Assembly: GCA_039820585.1 (NCBI GenBank)
Contig: JBCBPV010000027.1
Coordinates: forward strand, 1 to 43,888
Direction: 5' to 3'
Source: JBCBGF01 sp039820585
GTDB taxonomy: Bacteria; Pseudomonadota; Alphaproteobacteria; Rhodobacterales; Rhodobacteraceae
Length of the DNA stretch: 43,888 bases
Shown here: in pieces, positions 22,106-29,998 of the stretch
Numbering within the stretch: the first letter of the stretch is position 1
Layout of the letters: every line of letters begins with the position of its first letter
Notes under the pieces: generated by a model
The model's input: only the letters and a program-made list of their open reading frames with translations
The model's database searches: none
Told to the model about the DNA's origin: nothing
Program-made: the position numbers and the translations under genes

Positions 22106-23102
22106 TCTGTCCTTCGATCTGCGCCTCAGCCACCCCGGCTTTGCCTTCGAGATGGCCGCTGACATCCCCGCGCGCGGGATCACCGCGATCATGGGGCCCA
22201 GCGGCAGTGGCAAGACCACGCTGTTGCGCGCGCTGGCCGGGCTGGAGCCAGATGTTTCGGGCACGGCGCGGCTTGGCGGGCAGGAGTGGTTGGCAGGGAC
22301 AGAGAACCTGGTCCCGCGCGACCGGCGCATCGGCTTTGTGTTTCAGGAGGGGCGGCTGTTTGAGCATCTGAGCGTTGCCCAAAACATCGCCTATGGCGCA
22401 GCGCGGCGAAAGGTGCCTGGCCCGGCGGTGCAGGGCATCATCGACGCGCTGGGGGTTCGGGATCTGCTGGGCCGCCGTCCGGTCACCCTGTCTGGGGGCG
22501 AGGCCCGACGCGTGTCTTTGGCGCGCGCCATGGCGTCCGGCCCCGATATCTTGTTCATGGATGAGCCGCTGTCGGGCCTTGATGACGACGCCAAAGAGCA
22601 GGTGTTGCCCTATATCGCGCGGGCGGTCGTGGGATCGGGCGTGCCGGTTCTGTACGTAACCCACGCCCAGGCTGAGGTGACGCAACTGGCCGACCGGGTG
22701 CTTCTGGTCGGCGGTGGGGGCATCATCGGCTGGGGCCCGGTGCCACAGCGTCTGGCGGTCAGCGTGGTGGGGCCCGCGGGACCGGGGCGGTTGCAGGTGG
22801 CCCTTGGCCCGACCCAGTTCAGCGTGCCCGGCCAGGGCGCGGTGGGTGACGCGCGGCAGATCACCTTGCCGCCGGGTGGTGTGCTGGTGTCCCGCCAGCA
22901 CCCAGGCGAAAGCGCGGCATTGGCAGTTGTCCGGGCCCAGACCGGGGCAGCGCGCGCCACGGACGCGCCCGACGCCCTGCGTCTTGTGGTGAACGGACAG
23001 CATCTGGTCCTGCCGATGGAGGCGGGAAGCCCGCTGAGCCAGCGCCGCCCGGATGCAGGTGAAGAGCTTTGGCTGACCATCCTGCGGGCGACCCTACGTT
23101 AA
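22098..23102 (+). CDS. modC: Molybdate ABC transporter ATP-binding protein ModC
   Basis: A 334-aa ABC ATPase. The Walker A motif is GPSGSGKTT (residues 33-41), the Q-loop is FQEGRLF, the ABC signature LSGGEARR, the Walker B ILFMDEPLSGLD and the H-loop VTHAQ. The C-terminal ~100 residues form the regulatory region with a TOBE/MOP-like molybdate-binding domain. The start is TTG 22098, overlapping the modB stop by 8 bp; no ATG fits better. It powers molybdate import. It is the last gene of the operon and is followed by a 545-bp gene-free stretch. Confidence 0.93.
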   Translation: MGDLSFDLRLSHPGFAFEMAADIPARGITAIMGPSGSGKTTLLRALAGLEPDVSGTARLGGQEWLAGTENLVPRDRRIGFVFQEGRLFEHLSVAQNIAYGAARRKVPGPAVQGIIDALGVRDLLGRRPVTLSGGEARRVSLARAMASGPDILFMDEPLSGLDDDAKEQVLPYIARAVVGSGVPVLYVTHAQAEVTQLADRVLLVGGGGIIGWGPVPQRLAVSVVGPAGPGRLQVALGPTQFSVPGQGAVGDARQITLPPGGVLVSRQHPGESAALAVVRAQTGAARATDAPDALRLVVNGQHLVLPMEAGSPLSQRRPDAGEELWLTILRATLR

Positions 23103-23647
23103 CGCTGGCGCATCGAATCGTTGCACTGTGCGGTGCCCCCTGGCAATCGCGCGGTGGCCCGCGCATTGCGTCTTGGCGCACAACAATGGGGTTTGCCTGT
23201 GCTTGGTGCGCACGGGCGGTCAGTCTGTTTCCGATCCCAGAACGCATCCGCGAAAAACCCTTGGGTTTGGGCATCAAGGGCAACAACGTGCGCGGATTGT
23301 TTCCAAACCGGCGCCGCCCACGTTCGATTTTGACCGCCAAAGACCCCGTCTGACCCGCCAATCGGGCATGGATTTGCCGCCCCACCGCCACAGTTCCGCC
23401 AATTTTCCTTCCGCTCGGGAACGCCCAGCCGTAGGTTTGCGGTGTGGGGGCGATCCTGCAATCCGAAGGGGAAGGCAGCGATCGTAAGACGGAATTCGCA
23501 CGCGTGGGGGCGTTGCGTTTCCGTAGCGCCGCATCGGGTGGATCGCCACCGCGATGCGGCGCCGGGTGGGGGCCCGACTTCCCGCAGAACGATAACCAGT
23601 GGGGCGTCCCGGCGAGGGGGCGTCTTCCAGCGTGTGTGAGGTATGCG
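23103..23647. other. Gene-free 545-bp stretch between modC and the Hint gene
   Basis: No open frame here, on either strand, looks like a gene by composition or by recognised motifs. The stretch is somewhat less GC-rich in its first half and contains one long hairpin (23526-23562). It may be a long 5' leader and promoter region for the Hint-domain gene. A GAGG ribosome binding site at 23637-23640 precedes that gene's ATG. Confidence 0.6.
23526..23562 (+). other. Long hairpin in the leader of the Hint gene
   Basis: GCGCCGCATCG (23526-23536) pairs with CGATGCGGCGC (23552-23562), and GGTGG (23537-23541) with CCACC (23546-23550), closed by loop ATCG, leaving a single bulged G at 23551. That is 16 base pairs with one bulge, 86 nt before the Hint gene start. 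There is no U tract, so it is not a standard terminator; it may be a regulatory RNA structure or a protein-binding palindrome. Confidence 0.6.
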
Positions 23648-24856
23648 ATGGGAAAAGTCGCTCAGTGGGAGTTCGGGGACGACACTGTCTTCAACGGGCT
23701 GTCCGATTTTGCAGAGATTGCGACAAGCGGTGTGATGAAGCGCCCTGAGGGTCGGCTTGTGTTTGGCGCAACGCCAAACCGGATGGCCGAGATGACACTG
23801 GCCGCTCGCGGCCCCGAAGGAGCAGAGCCGGGGGCCTTCACCCTTGGCCTGACCGAGACCGGCGCCGTGACGCTGCGGGTCGCCGGGGCAAAGGGGGCGC
23901 TGGATCAAGTGACCTCGCCCGATGCGTTGGCCGCACCGGGGGTGGAGATTGAGGTCTCGATTTCCTGGGGTGCGACCGGCACGCCCGACCGCGTGCGTGC
24001 GCGGCGGGCCAATGGCGCGGGGCCGGTGATGGATGCGGCGATCCCCGGCGCGGTGTCGTTGGCCGCTGGCGGGCATCTGCCGCTTGTCATCGGCGCGCGG
24101 TCTTGTGGGGAGGCGCCCTATTTTCATGGTGTGATGCACCACGTGACATTGTGGGACACGCCGGGTGGCCGCCGCCCCATGACCACGCGCGATGTGCTGG
24201 ACCTGTCGGGGCAGGGCGCGTTTCAGGTGCAGTTTCCGGGCGACGATGGCTCACCCGGTTATGTCGATTTCCCCAAGGAAACCGGTCAGGGAACCGACCG
24301 CGTGGCCATCGGCGACTTCGCCCGTGTGGTCCCGTCATTCGCCTTTGGCACCTATGTCAGCCTGCGCGATGGCAATCGCCGGGTGGAGCTGTTGCGCGTG
24401 GGCGATCTGGTGGAGACGCGCGACGCCGGCCTGCAGCCATTGCGCTGGGTCGGGCATTCGACGCTTGACTGGCCAACCCTTCGTCAAAGCCCGCATCTGC
24501 GCCCGATCCTGATCCGGCGCGGCGCGCTGGGGGAAGACCTGCCCACCCGTGATATGCAGGTCAGTCCGAACCACCGGTTGTGGGTGCGGGGCGACACGTC
24601 GCGCCTGGATGTGGATGCGCCCGAGGCGCTGATCGCCGCCAAGCATCTGGTAAACCATCGCGGAATCTATGAGGTCGACGCGATGGGGGTCACGTATGTG
24701 CGCTTGATGTTCGACCGCCAGCAGACCGTGCGGATCAACGGCGTTTGGGCCGAAAGCTTTCAGCCCGGCCAGCCCGATGGCAATGCGCAGAAGACCGAGT
24801 TGATGGAGCTGTTCCCTGGCCTGAAACGACCCCGTGGCGGGGCATTCTACGACTGA
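23648..24856 (+). CDS. Hint domain-containing protein with N-terminal lectin-like domain
   Basis: A 402-aa protein. The first ~220 residues look like a beta-sandwich of the LamG/concanavalin type (FNGLSDFAEIATSG, then YFHGVMHHVTLWD). The C-terminal ~170 residues form a Hint_2 domain: FGTYVSLRDGNRRVELLRVGD, LQPLRWVGH, DMQVSPNHRLWVRGD and VTYVRLMFDRQQTV are typical. The position normally holding the Cys nucleophile (PCF) reads PSF, with Ser230, so self-cleavage would need Ser or may be lost. Hint proteins are frequent in Rhodobacterales and are often secreted through type I systems; no such system is seen here. The start at 23648 has a GAGG site; a longer in-frame extension lacks coding character. 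Confidence 0.82.
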   Translation: MGKVAQWEFGDDTVFNGLSDFAEIATSGVMKRPEGRLVFGATPNRMAEMTLAARGPEGAEPGAFTLGLTETGAVTLRVAGAKGALDQVTSPDALAAPGVEIEVSISWGATGTPDRVRARRANGAGPVMDAAIPGAVSLAAGGHLPLVIGARSCGEAPYFHGVMHHVTLWDTPGGRRPMTTRDVLDLSGQGAFQVQFPGDDGSPGYVDFPKETGQGTDRVAIGDFARVVPSFAFGTYVSLRDGNRRVELLRVGDLVETRDAGLQPLRWVGHSTLDWPTLRQSPHLRPILIRRGALGEDLPTRDMQVSPNHRLWVRGDTSRLDVDAPEALIAAKHLVNHRGIYEVDAMGVTYVRLMFDRQQTVRINGVWAESFQPGQPDGNAQKTELMELFPGLKRPRGGAFYD

Positions 24857-24928
24857 TACGTAGTGATCGGTCGATTTGTCGGTAAACCGGTGGTTTGCCG
24901 GTAAGATCATCGCAATGCCCGACCGTTA

Positions 24929-24959
24929 GCCCCCGCGTGTGTCAAGCGCGGGGGCGTTT
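24929..24959 (+). terminator. Hairpin terminator after the Hint gene
   Basis: GCCCCCGCG (24929-24937) and CGCGGGGGC (24947-24955) form a perfect 9-bp stem with a 9-nt loop, followed by GTTTC. It lies about 70 bp after the Hint stop and directly before the next gene's presumed GTG. The short T run makes termination possible but perhaps incomplete. Confidence 0.55.
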
Positions 24960-24961
24960 CG

Positions 24962-25648
24962 GTGGCGTTAGAGGATCGTGTCGGGTTTGCGCGGGTTGCC
25001 GGGGTGTCCGGCCTGGCCGCGGGGACAGTGGTAGAGACGGCATGCAGGTCCATGCCTGTGGAGGCGTTCCGCCCGGGGGATGTGATCGGCGCAGCCACGC
25101 TGGCCCACATGGTGGCCCGCCCGGTGTTTGAGGGCACGGTCCGCATCGCCGCCCAGGCCCTCGGCCCGGGGCTGCCGACGCGCCCGATCAGTCTGGCGCG
25201 CGGTCAGCGTGTGTCGGTGCCGCGCCCTGCTGCGATGGACTTGGTAGGCCACGCGGCCCCGTGGATGCGCGCGGGCGATCTGCTTGGTTTGCCTGGCATC
25301 ACGCCGTCCAGCCGCGCCGCGTCCACGCTATTTGCGCCGGTGCTGAGCGCGCCTGACACCCTTCGTATCGCAGGGGTCGAGGTTGAACCGCTGATCCCCT
25401 CTGCTGCCATGCTCGCCGACCTGCCGCGCGACGCCCGTGCCGCGCTGATCGACGGCTACCCGGCGGTCACGCGCCGGGCGACCTGGGCCCAATGGCTGGA
25501 TGGCCGACCTGAGTTGAGCCTGCGTGAGTTGCGGTGGCTGTGGGATCATGACTGGATTTCAGCCGGCGAAGCGGGCACGCTGCGCGTAAGTCAACCTTCT
25601 CAGCAACGGAGCCTGACATGGCGCCCCCCTGGCACTTTTGGCCGATGA
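24962..25648 (+). CDS. Diverged Hint-fold protein, nucleophile lost
   Basis: A 228-aa protein with a degenerate Hint_2 pattern. GLAAGTVVETACRSMPVEAFRPGDVI corresponds to the C-F-x-x-GT...VE-L-x-x-GD opening, and ALGPGLPTRPISLARGQRV to the ALG-x-x-LP...SPxHRV block. The Cys position is Gly and the SPxHR histidine is replaced (RGQRV), so autoprocessing is unlikely. The remaining ~90 residues are unrecognised (WAQWLDGRPELSLRELRWLWDHD). The GTG at 24962 lies only 3 nt after a terminator-like hairpin; GTG 25004 is an alternative start. The 3' end overlaps the next gene by 31 bp. Role unknown. Confidence 0.6.
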   Translation: MALEDRVGFARVAGVSGLAAGTVVETACRSMPVEAFRPGDVIGAATLAHMVARPVFEGTVRIAAQALGPGLPTRPISLARGQRVSVPRPAAMDLVGHAAPWMRAGDLLGLPGITPSSRAASTLFAPVLSAPDTLRIAGVEVEPLIPSAAMLADLPRDARAALIDGYPAVTRRATWAQWLDGRPELSLRELRWLWDHDWISAGEAGTLRVSQPSQQRSLTWRPPGTFGR

Positions 25649-26040
25649 CGCTGTTTACCCTGGCTTGGACAGCGATCGCGGCGGCTGACTATCTGATGAC
25701 CCAATATGCCTACGCGCCCTACATCGCGCTCTTTACAGAGGACCAGGTGGCGTATTTCACCACGCTGCCCGCGTCCTTCGACGCGCCATGGGCCATCGGC
25801 GCCTTCGCGGGCGTGCTGGGGGCTGTGATGTTGGCCGGGCGGCTGTCTGCGGCGCCGGTTCTTCTGGCCATTGCCGCAGTTGCGCTGGTCTATGCCGCGC
25901 TGTGGCTGGTGGTCTTGTCCGACCCGCCCATGCGCGCGGTGGCGGGGCTGGCCGGGGACGTCATCGTCAGCGCAGGTGCCGTGGTGTCGGTGCTGGTTTG
26001 GCTTTATGCCCGGGTCCAGCACCAACGGGGCGTTTTCTAG
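25618..26040 (+). CDS. Small four-helix membrane protein
   Basis: A 140-aa protein with about four transmembrane helices. It opens with PPWHFWPMTLFTLAWTAIAAADYLMTQ and continues with FTEDQVAYFTTLPASFDAPWAIGAFAGVLGAV. I recall a Rhodobacterales family with this WHFW...DYxMTQ...YF...P...WAIG pattern, sometimes labelled sugar transporter without experimental support. A GGAG site precedes the ATG. It overlaps the end of the diverged Hint gene by 31 bp and converges on livM with a 4-bp overlap. Function unknown. Confidence 0.75.
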   Translation: MAPPWHFWPMTLFTLAWTAIAAADYLMTQYAYAPYIALFTEDQVAYFTTLPASFDAPWAIGAFAGVLGAVMLAGRLSAAPVLLAIAAVALVYAALWLVVLSDPPMRAVAGLAGDVIVSAGAVVSVLVWLYARVQHQRGVF

Positions 26041-27341
26041 CGCTCTGGGATCAACCCGCGCGGACTGAAGCGCAGCACGATCAGCAGGACCAGACCCATG
26101 GTCAGAAGCCGCATATGTGCAGCACTCTCGAGCAGATGGTCCTTCAGGGCCGAGCCATCGGGCATGCCTGCCGTGATGAACTCGATCAAGGTCAGACCAT
26201 AGGGCTCCACCATCACCCACAGGAACCATATCAGGAAGCCGCCCAACACGGCGCCAAAGTTGTTGCCCGAGCCACCGACAATCACCATCACCCAAACCAG
26301 GAAGGTAAAGCGCAGCGGTTGGTAAGTGCCGGGGGTGAGCTGGCCGTCGAGCGTGGTCATCATTGCGCCGGCCAATCCGCAGATGGCGGACCCCAGGATG
26401 AAGATCTGCAAGTGGCGTTTGGTGACATCCTTGCCCATCGCCTCTGCCGCGATCTCGTTGTCGCGGATCGCGCGCATCATGCGGCCCCAGGGCGATTTGA
26501 GCGCGGCCTGGCTGAGCCACAACAGGCCCAAAAGGATCGCGATGAACAGGCCCGAATAGGCGAGTTTCACAGTGATTGACGAGGCGATGACCGGGTCATA
26601 GCCCCAGCCCACCATGCGCTCGACAAAGGCGGGATCGTTCTGCAGGTCGATCTCATACGGGACCGGGCGCGGGATGCCGATCACGTTCTTCACGCCGCGC
26701 GACAGCCAGTCTTCGTTCTTCAGGATCGCGATGATGATCTCGGCGATGCCCAGTGTCGCGATGGCCAGGTAGTCCGAGCGCAGGCCAAGCGCGGTCTTGC
26801 CCACGATCCAGGCCGCGCCCGCCGCCAAGGCCCCGCCCACAGGCCAGGACAGCAACACGGGCAGGCCCAAGCCCCCGAGATAGCCGGTGGTTGCCGGGTC
26901 CACCGCCTCAACCGCCGCCTTGCCGGGATCGAACACGGTGCGATACAGAACAAAGCCCACGATCAGGATCGCGATGATCCCCAGGTTGCGGGCCAAACCC
27001 GGTGGCATGCGTTTCCAATAGAGGATTGCCGCGATGATCGACATCGCGCCCAGTATCAGCCCCAGAATGATCCGCATCCCGCCTGCCGCCCACGCATCGT
27101 CCACTGGCGGCATCGACACGACCACCGCACCCAGACCACCCAGCGCGACAAAGCCCATGACGCCCACGTTGAACAGGCCCGCATAGCCCCATTGCATGTT
27201 CACGCCGAGCGCCATGATCGCGCTGATGAGGCCCATGTTGAAGATGCCAAGGGCCACGTTCCAGCTGCTGGTAAAGCCGGTGGAGGCGATCAGGCTGAAG
27301 ACCAGAACGAAAAGCAGCGAGTTTTTGAGAGGCACGCTCAT
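26037..27341 (-). CDS. livM: Branched-chain amino acid ABC transporter permease LivM-type
   Basis: A 434-aa inner-membrane permease with about ten helices. GVNMQWGYAGLFNVGVMGFVALGG is the conserved LivM segment, and RDNEIAAEAMGKDV with KRHLQIFILGSAICGLAGAM marks the EAA-like coupling region near residue 320. It is larger than E. coli LivM mainly through a mid-protein insert. It is coupled to livH by an ATGA overlap and is the last gene of the operon. Substrate could be branched-chain amino acids or related compounds such as amides or urea; sequence alone does not decide. Confidence 0.92.
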   Translation of the reverse strand: MSVPLKNSLLFVLVFSLIASTGFTSSWNVALGIFNMGLISAIMALGVNMQWGYAGLFNVGVMGFVALGGLGAVVVSMPPVDDAWAAGGMRIILGLILGAMSIIAAILYWKRMPPGLARNLGIIAILIVGFVLYRTVFDPGKAAVEAVDPATTGYLGGLGLPVLLSWPVGGALAAGAAWIVGKTALGLRSDYLAIATLGIAEIIIAILKNEDWLSRGVKNVIGIPRPVPYEIDLQNDPAFVERMVGWGYDPVIASSITVKLAYSGLFIAILLGLLWLSQAALKSPWGRMMRAIRDNEIAAEAMGKDVTKRHLQIFILGSAICGLAGAMMTTLDGQLTPGTYQPLRFTFLVWVMVIVGGSGNNFGAVLGGFLIWFLWVMVEPYGLTLIEFITAGMPDGSALKDHLLESAAHMRLLTMGLVLLIVLRFSPRGLIPER

Positions 27342-28351
27342 ACCGATTTCCCCGCGAAGAGGCCGGTGGGCCGGAACAACAGGACGATCACAAGAATCGC
27401 AAACGAGACCGCAAATTTGTAATCGGTGGACAAAAGCTGCACCAGGCCAGTGGGATCAAGGCTGTCGGGCAAGATGTAGGTCAGCACCTTCTTGAAGGCG
27501 TAGGTGATCATCACCTCGGAAAATGCGATGACAAACCCGCCCGCGATGGCCCCGATCGGGTTGCCGAGGCCGCCCACGATGGCCGCGGCGAAGATCGGCA
27601 GAAGCAGCTGGAAATAGGTGAAGGGCTTGAAGGACTTGTCCAGCCCGTAAAGCACGCCCGCGATGGTGGCGAGGGCTGCAACGATGATCCAGGTGATGGC
27701 CACCACACGCTCGGGGTTGATGCCGGACAATAGGGCCAGGTCTTCGTTGTCTGAAAACGCCCGCATCGACTTGCCCGTGCGCGTCTTGTTGAGGAACCAG
27801 AACAGCGCGGCGACCACTATGATGGCTGTGACCACGGTGATGACAGTGGAGGTGCGCAGTGCCAATCCCTCGGCCAGCCCCGTCATCTCGCGAAAGTCGC
27901 GGGCCGAGATGATGAAGCGCTCGCCATCGGCAAAGCGCTGGTCATCGACGCCGATGATAAAGCGCACGATGCCGTTCATCACGAACATCACACCCATCGA
28001 CACGATCACCAGGATCACAGGCGCCGCCTTTTGTCGTCGGTAAAACTGATAGACCAGCCGGTCCGTGCCCAAGAGCAGAAGGGAGGTGACGGCGATCCCG
28101 ACAGGCAGGGCCAGAAGGGCGGTGGGCAGCGGGCCAAGGGACACGCCCAGGCTTTGCAGCCACCAGGTGAACAGGATCGTGGCCATCGCCCCGAATGCCA
28201 TCGTATCGCCATGGGCGAAGTTGGAAAACCGCAGGATGCCATAGATCAGCGTCACACCCAATGCGCCCAGCGCCAGTTGGCTGCCATAGCTGATCGCGGG
28301 GATCAGCACGAAGTTCGACAGGGCGACGAAGGCGTTCAGAAAGTCGATCAT
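27338..28351 (-). CDS. livH: Branched-chain amino acid ABC transporter permease LivH-type
   Basis: A 337-aa permease with about eight helices. SQLALGALGVTLIYGILRFSNFAHGD is the typical LivH N-terminal signature, MRAFSDNEDLALLSGINPERV the coupling loop, and GGLGNPIGAIAGGFVIAFSE the conserved C-terminal part. Its ATG overlaps the stop of the upstream secreted-protein gene, and its stop overlaps livM, so translation is coupled along the operon. It forms the membrane channel with LivM. Confidence 0.93.
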   Translation of the reverse strand: MIDFLNAFVALSNFVLIPAISYGSQLALGALGVTLIYGILRFSNFAHGDTMAFGAMATILFTWWLQSLGVSLGPLPTALLALPVGIAVTSLLLLGTDRLVYQFYRRQKAAPVILVIVSMGVMFVMNGIVRFIIGVDDQRFADGERFIISARDFREMTGLAEGLALRTSTVITVVTAIIVVAALFWFLNKTRTGKSMRAFSDNEDLALLSGINPERVVAITWIIVAALATIAGVLYGLDKSFKPFTYFQLLLPIFAAAIVGGLGNPIGAIAGGFVIAFSEVMITYAFKKVLTYILPDSLDPTGLVQLLSTDYKFAVSFAILVIVLLFRPTGLFAGKSV

Positions 28352-28752
28352 TCGCAGGTTCCTGCATAGGTGATGGCAAGCGGGACGCTGGCGATATGGG
28401 CGGTCAGGCGCGCGCCGTCGGGTGTGTTGACCAACATCTGGGGCATCGCGGCCTCGAAGGCGTTCAGGCGCAGGATTTCGTCGGTCAGTGTGCCGGTAAC
28501 GGTCACCGTTTCCACGTCCGAGATCAGTTCGGCCTCTACCACCAACTGCTCCGCGGTGACGCCACCGGCCAGGCCTTCGATCGTGACCGTGTAGCTGGTG
28601 TCAGAGCAGCCATCGGTATCCATGCACTCTGTCGTAAAGGTGCATGTCAGGGCGATGTCCTGCTGGATCGGCGCCTGTGAGATATCAACCTGCTGCGCGG
28701 TGGCAGCGCCGGTGCCGGCCAGGATCGCGACAACCATGGCTACCAGCCGCAT
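28348..28752 (-). CDS. Unrecognised secreted protein in the liv-type operon
   Basis: A 134-aa protein with a signal peptide (MRLVAMVVAILAGTGAATAQ), then a short cysteine-bearing stretch (LTCTFTTECMDTDGCSD) and a beta-rich remainder (YTVTIEGLAGGVTAEQLVVE). Four cysteines in the mature part and one at the C terminus (AGTCE) suggest disulfides in the periplasm. I recognise no domain. The start at 28752 is set by a 4-bp overlap with the gene upstream. It is wedged between ABC transporter genes, with its own 3' end overlapping livH, so expression is tied to transport; a role as accessory or lipid-free periplasmic factor is conjecture. Confidence 0.7.
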   Translation of the reverse strand: MRLVAMVVAILAGTGAATAQQVDISQAPIQQDIALTCTFTTECMDTDGCSDTSYTVTIEGLAGGVTAEQLVVEAELISDVETVTVTGTLTDEILRLNAFEAAMPQMLVNTPDGARLTAHIASVPLAITYAGTCE

Positions 28753-29162
28753 CACGACACCCAACGGTCGAGGTGGCGGGCATAGTTGCGGCAGCGCCCG
28801 ATGCGGGTGATCTCACGTGTCGGCTGGCGCGCGTCTTCGGCCCACAGGATATTCAGCGCCGCCGCCCCGGTTTCATCGAAGCCCAGGGTGTAGAAGGTGG
28901 CGTTGTTCTGCACCGCCCGCACCATCGCGTCACGCAGCGAGGTCGTCGTGATCGGCTGCGCCGCGCCGGGCAGGGTGATGGTGTCGTTCACTTCCATCTC
29001 GACCCGGAACAAGCCGGGGATGTCCTTCAGGCTGGGGCGTTCGACGGTCACGACCTTGATCATCTCATGCCCGGTCTGCGGCGGTGGGAATCGGCAGACC
29101 AGCGGCTGTGGACCAAAACCAAGGGTTTCCAGCAGGGTCGTCAGGACAAAGGCCAGAAGCAA
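28752..29162 (-). CDS. Second unrecognised exported protein in the liv-type operon
   Basis: About 136 aa. A hydrophobic N terminus (LLLAFVLTTLLETLGFG) suggests export or anchoring; the rest contains PLVCRFPPPQTGHEMIKVVTVERP, VEMEVNDTITLPG and RIGRCRNYARHLD, with two cysteines. No domain recognised. The TTG at 29162 is preferred because GGGAGG lies 8 nt upstream and it begins 4 nt after the livF stop; an ATG at 29195 would overlap livF by 29 bp. It is followed by the other secreted-protein gene with an ATGA overlap. The pair may be a conserved add-on of this transporter type in Rhodobacterales, which would need a search. Confidence 0.65.
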   Translation of the reverse strand: MLLAFVLTTLLETLGFGPQPLVCRFPPPQTGHEMIKVVTVERPSLKDIPGLFRVEMEVNDTITLPGAAQPITTTSLRDAMVRAVQNNATFYTLGFDETGAAALNILWAEDARQPTREITRIGRCRNYARHLDRWVS

Positions 29163-29166
29163 TCCC

Positions 29167-29997
29167 TTACCCTCCCAAAAAGCTGCGGCGGACATCGGGG
29201 TCGGCAAGCAGTTCAGCCCCGGTGCCGGTATAGGCGTTGCGCCCCTGAACGAGGACATAGCCGGTATCGGCAATCTCAAGCGCCTGGCGGGCGTTTTGTT
29301 CGACCATCAGGATCGAGATGCCGGTACGCGCCACTTCGATGATCCGGTCAAACAGCTCATCCATCACGATGGGCGAGACGCCCGCGGTCGGCTCATCCAG
29401 CATCAACACCTGTGGCTGGGTCATCAGCGCGCGGCCCACGGCAACCTGCTGGCGCTGGCCGCCCGAGAGTTCTCCGGCGGCCTGGCGGCGCTTGTCGCGC
29501 AGGATCGGAAACAGGTCATAAACCTGCTCAATCGTCGTTTTGATGTCGTCCCGGCGCAGGAAGGCCCCCATCTCGAGGTTTTCCTCCACCGTCAGCGAGG
29601 TGAAGATATTCGAGGTTTGCGGCACAAAGGCCATCCCTTCGGCCACCCGGGCCTGCGGGGTCAGATTGGTGATGTCCTTGCCACCGATCCGCACCGACCC
29701 ACTGCGCACGTTTAGCATCCCGAACACGGCCTTCATCGCGGTGGACTTGCCCGCGCCATTGGGGCCGACGATCACGGCGATTTTGCCCTCATCCACGGCA
29801 ATCGTGCAGTCGTGCAGGATATCTGCGCCGGTGCCATAGCCCCCGGTCATCGTGTCCCCGATCAGGAAAGGGCCGTCTGCGGTGGTGTGCTTGGCCTGCG
29901 TCTCGGTCCCGTAGGCCGTCAGTGTGCCCCGCCCATGCGGGTTCGCAATCGAGCGGTCTTTGTTCCCGCGATCATCGCTGTAGGGGCTGTCGCTCAT
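29167..29997 (-). CDS. livF: Branched-chain amino acid ABC transporter ATP-binding protein LivF-type
   Basis: A 276-aa ABC ATPase. Walker A is GPNGAGKST, the Q-loop VPQTSNIF, the signature LSGGQRQQ, Walker B VLMLDEPTAGVSP and the H-loop-type segment MVEQNARQAL, all as in LivF. Unusually, about 45 polar residues (from MSDSPYSDDRGNKD) precede the first strand, where most LivF proteins start directly; an internal start is possible. It lies 1 bp after livG. It supplies half of the ATPase pair for the importer. Confidence 0.92.
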   Translation of the reverse strand: MSDSPYSDDRGNKDRSIANPHGRGTLTAYGTETQAKHTTADGPFLIGDTMTGGYGTGADILHDCTIAVDEGKIAVIVGPNGAGKSTAMKAVFGMLNVRSGSVRIGGKDITNLTPQARVAEGMAFVPQTSNIFTSLTVEENLEMGAFLRRDDIKTTIEQVYDLFPILRDKRRQAAGELSGGQRQQVAVGRALMTQPQVLMLDEPTAGVSPIVMDELFDRIIEVARTGISILMVEQNARQALEIADTGYVLVQGRNAYTGTGAELLADPDVRRSFLGG

Positions 29998-29998
29998 C

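Noticed and set aside
23099..24142. 347-codon minus-strand open frame over the gene-free stretch and Hint gene
   Set aside because: Composition (Arg/Pro/His-rich) is that of random high-GC sequence, and it runs antisense to the Hint gene; no domain or ribosome site.
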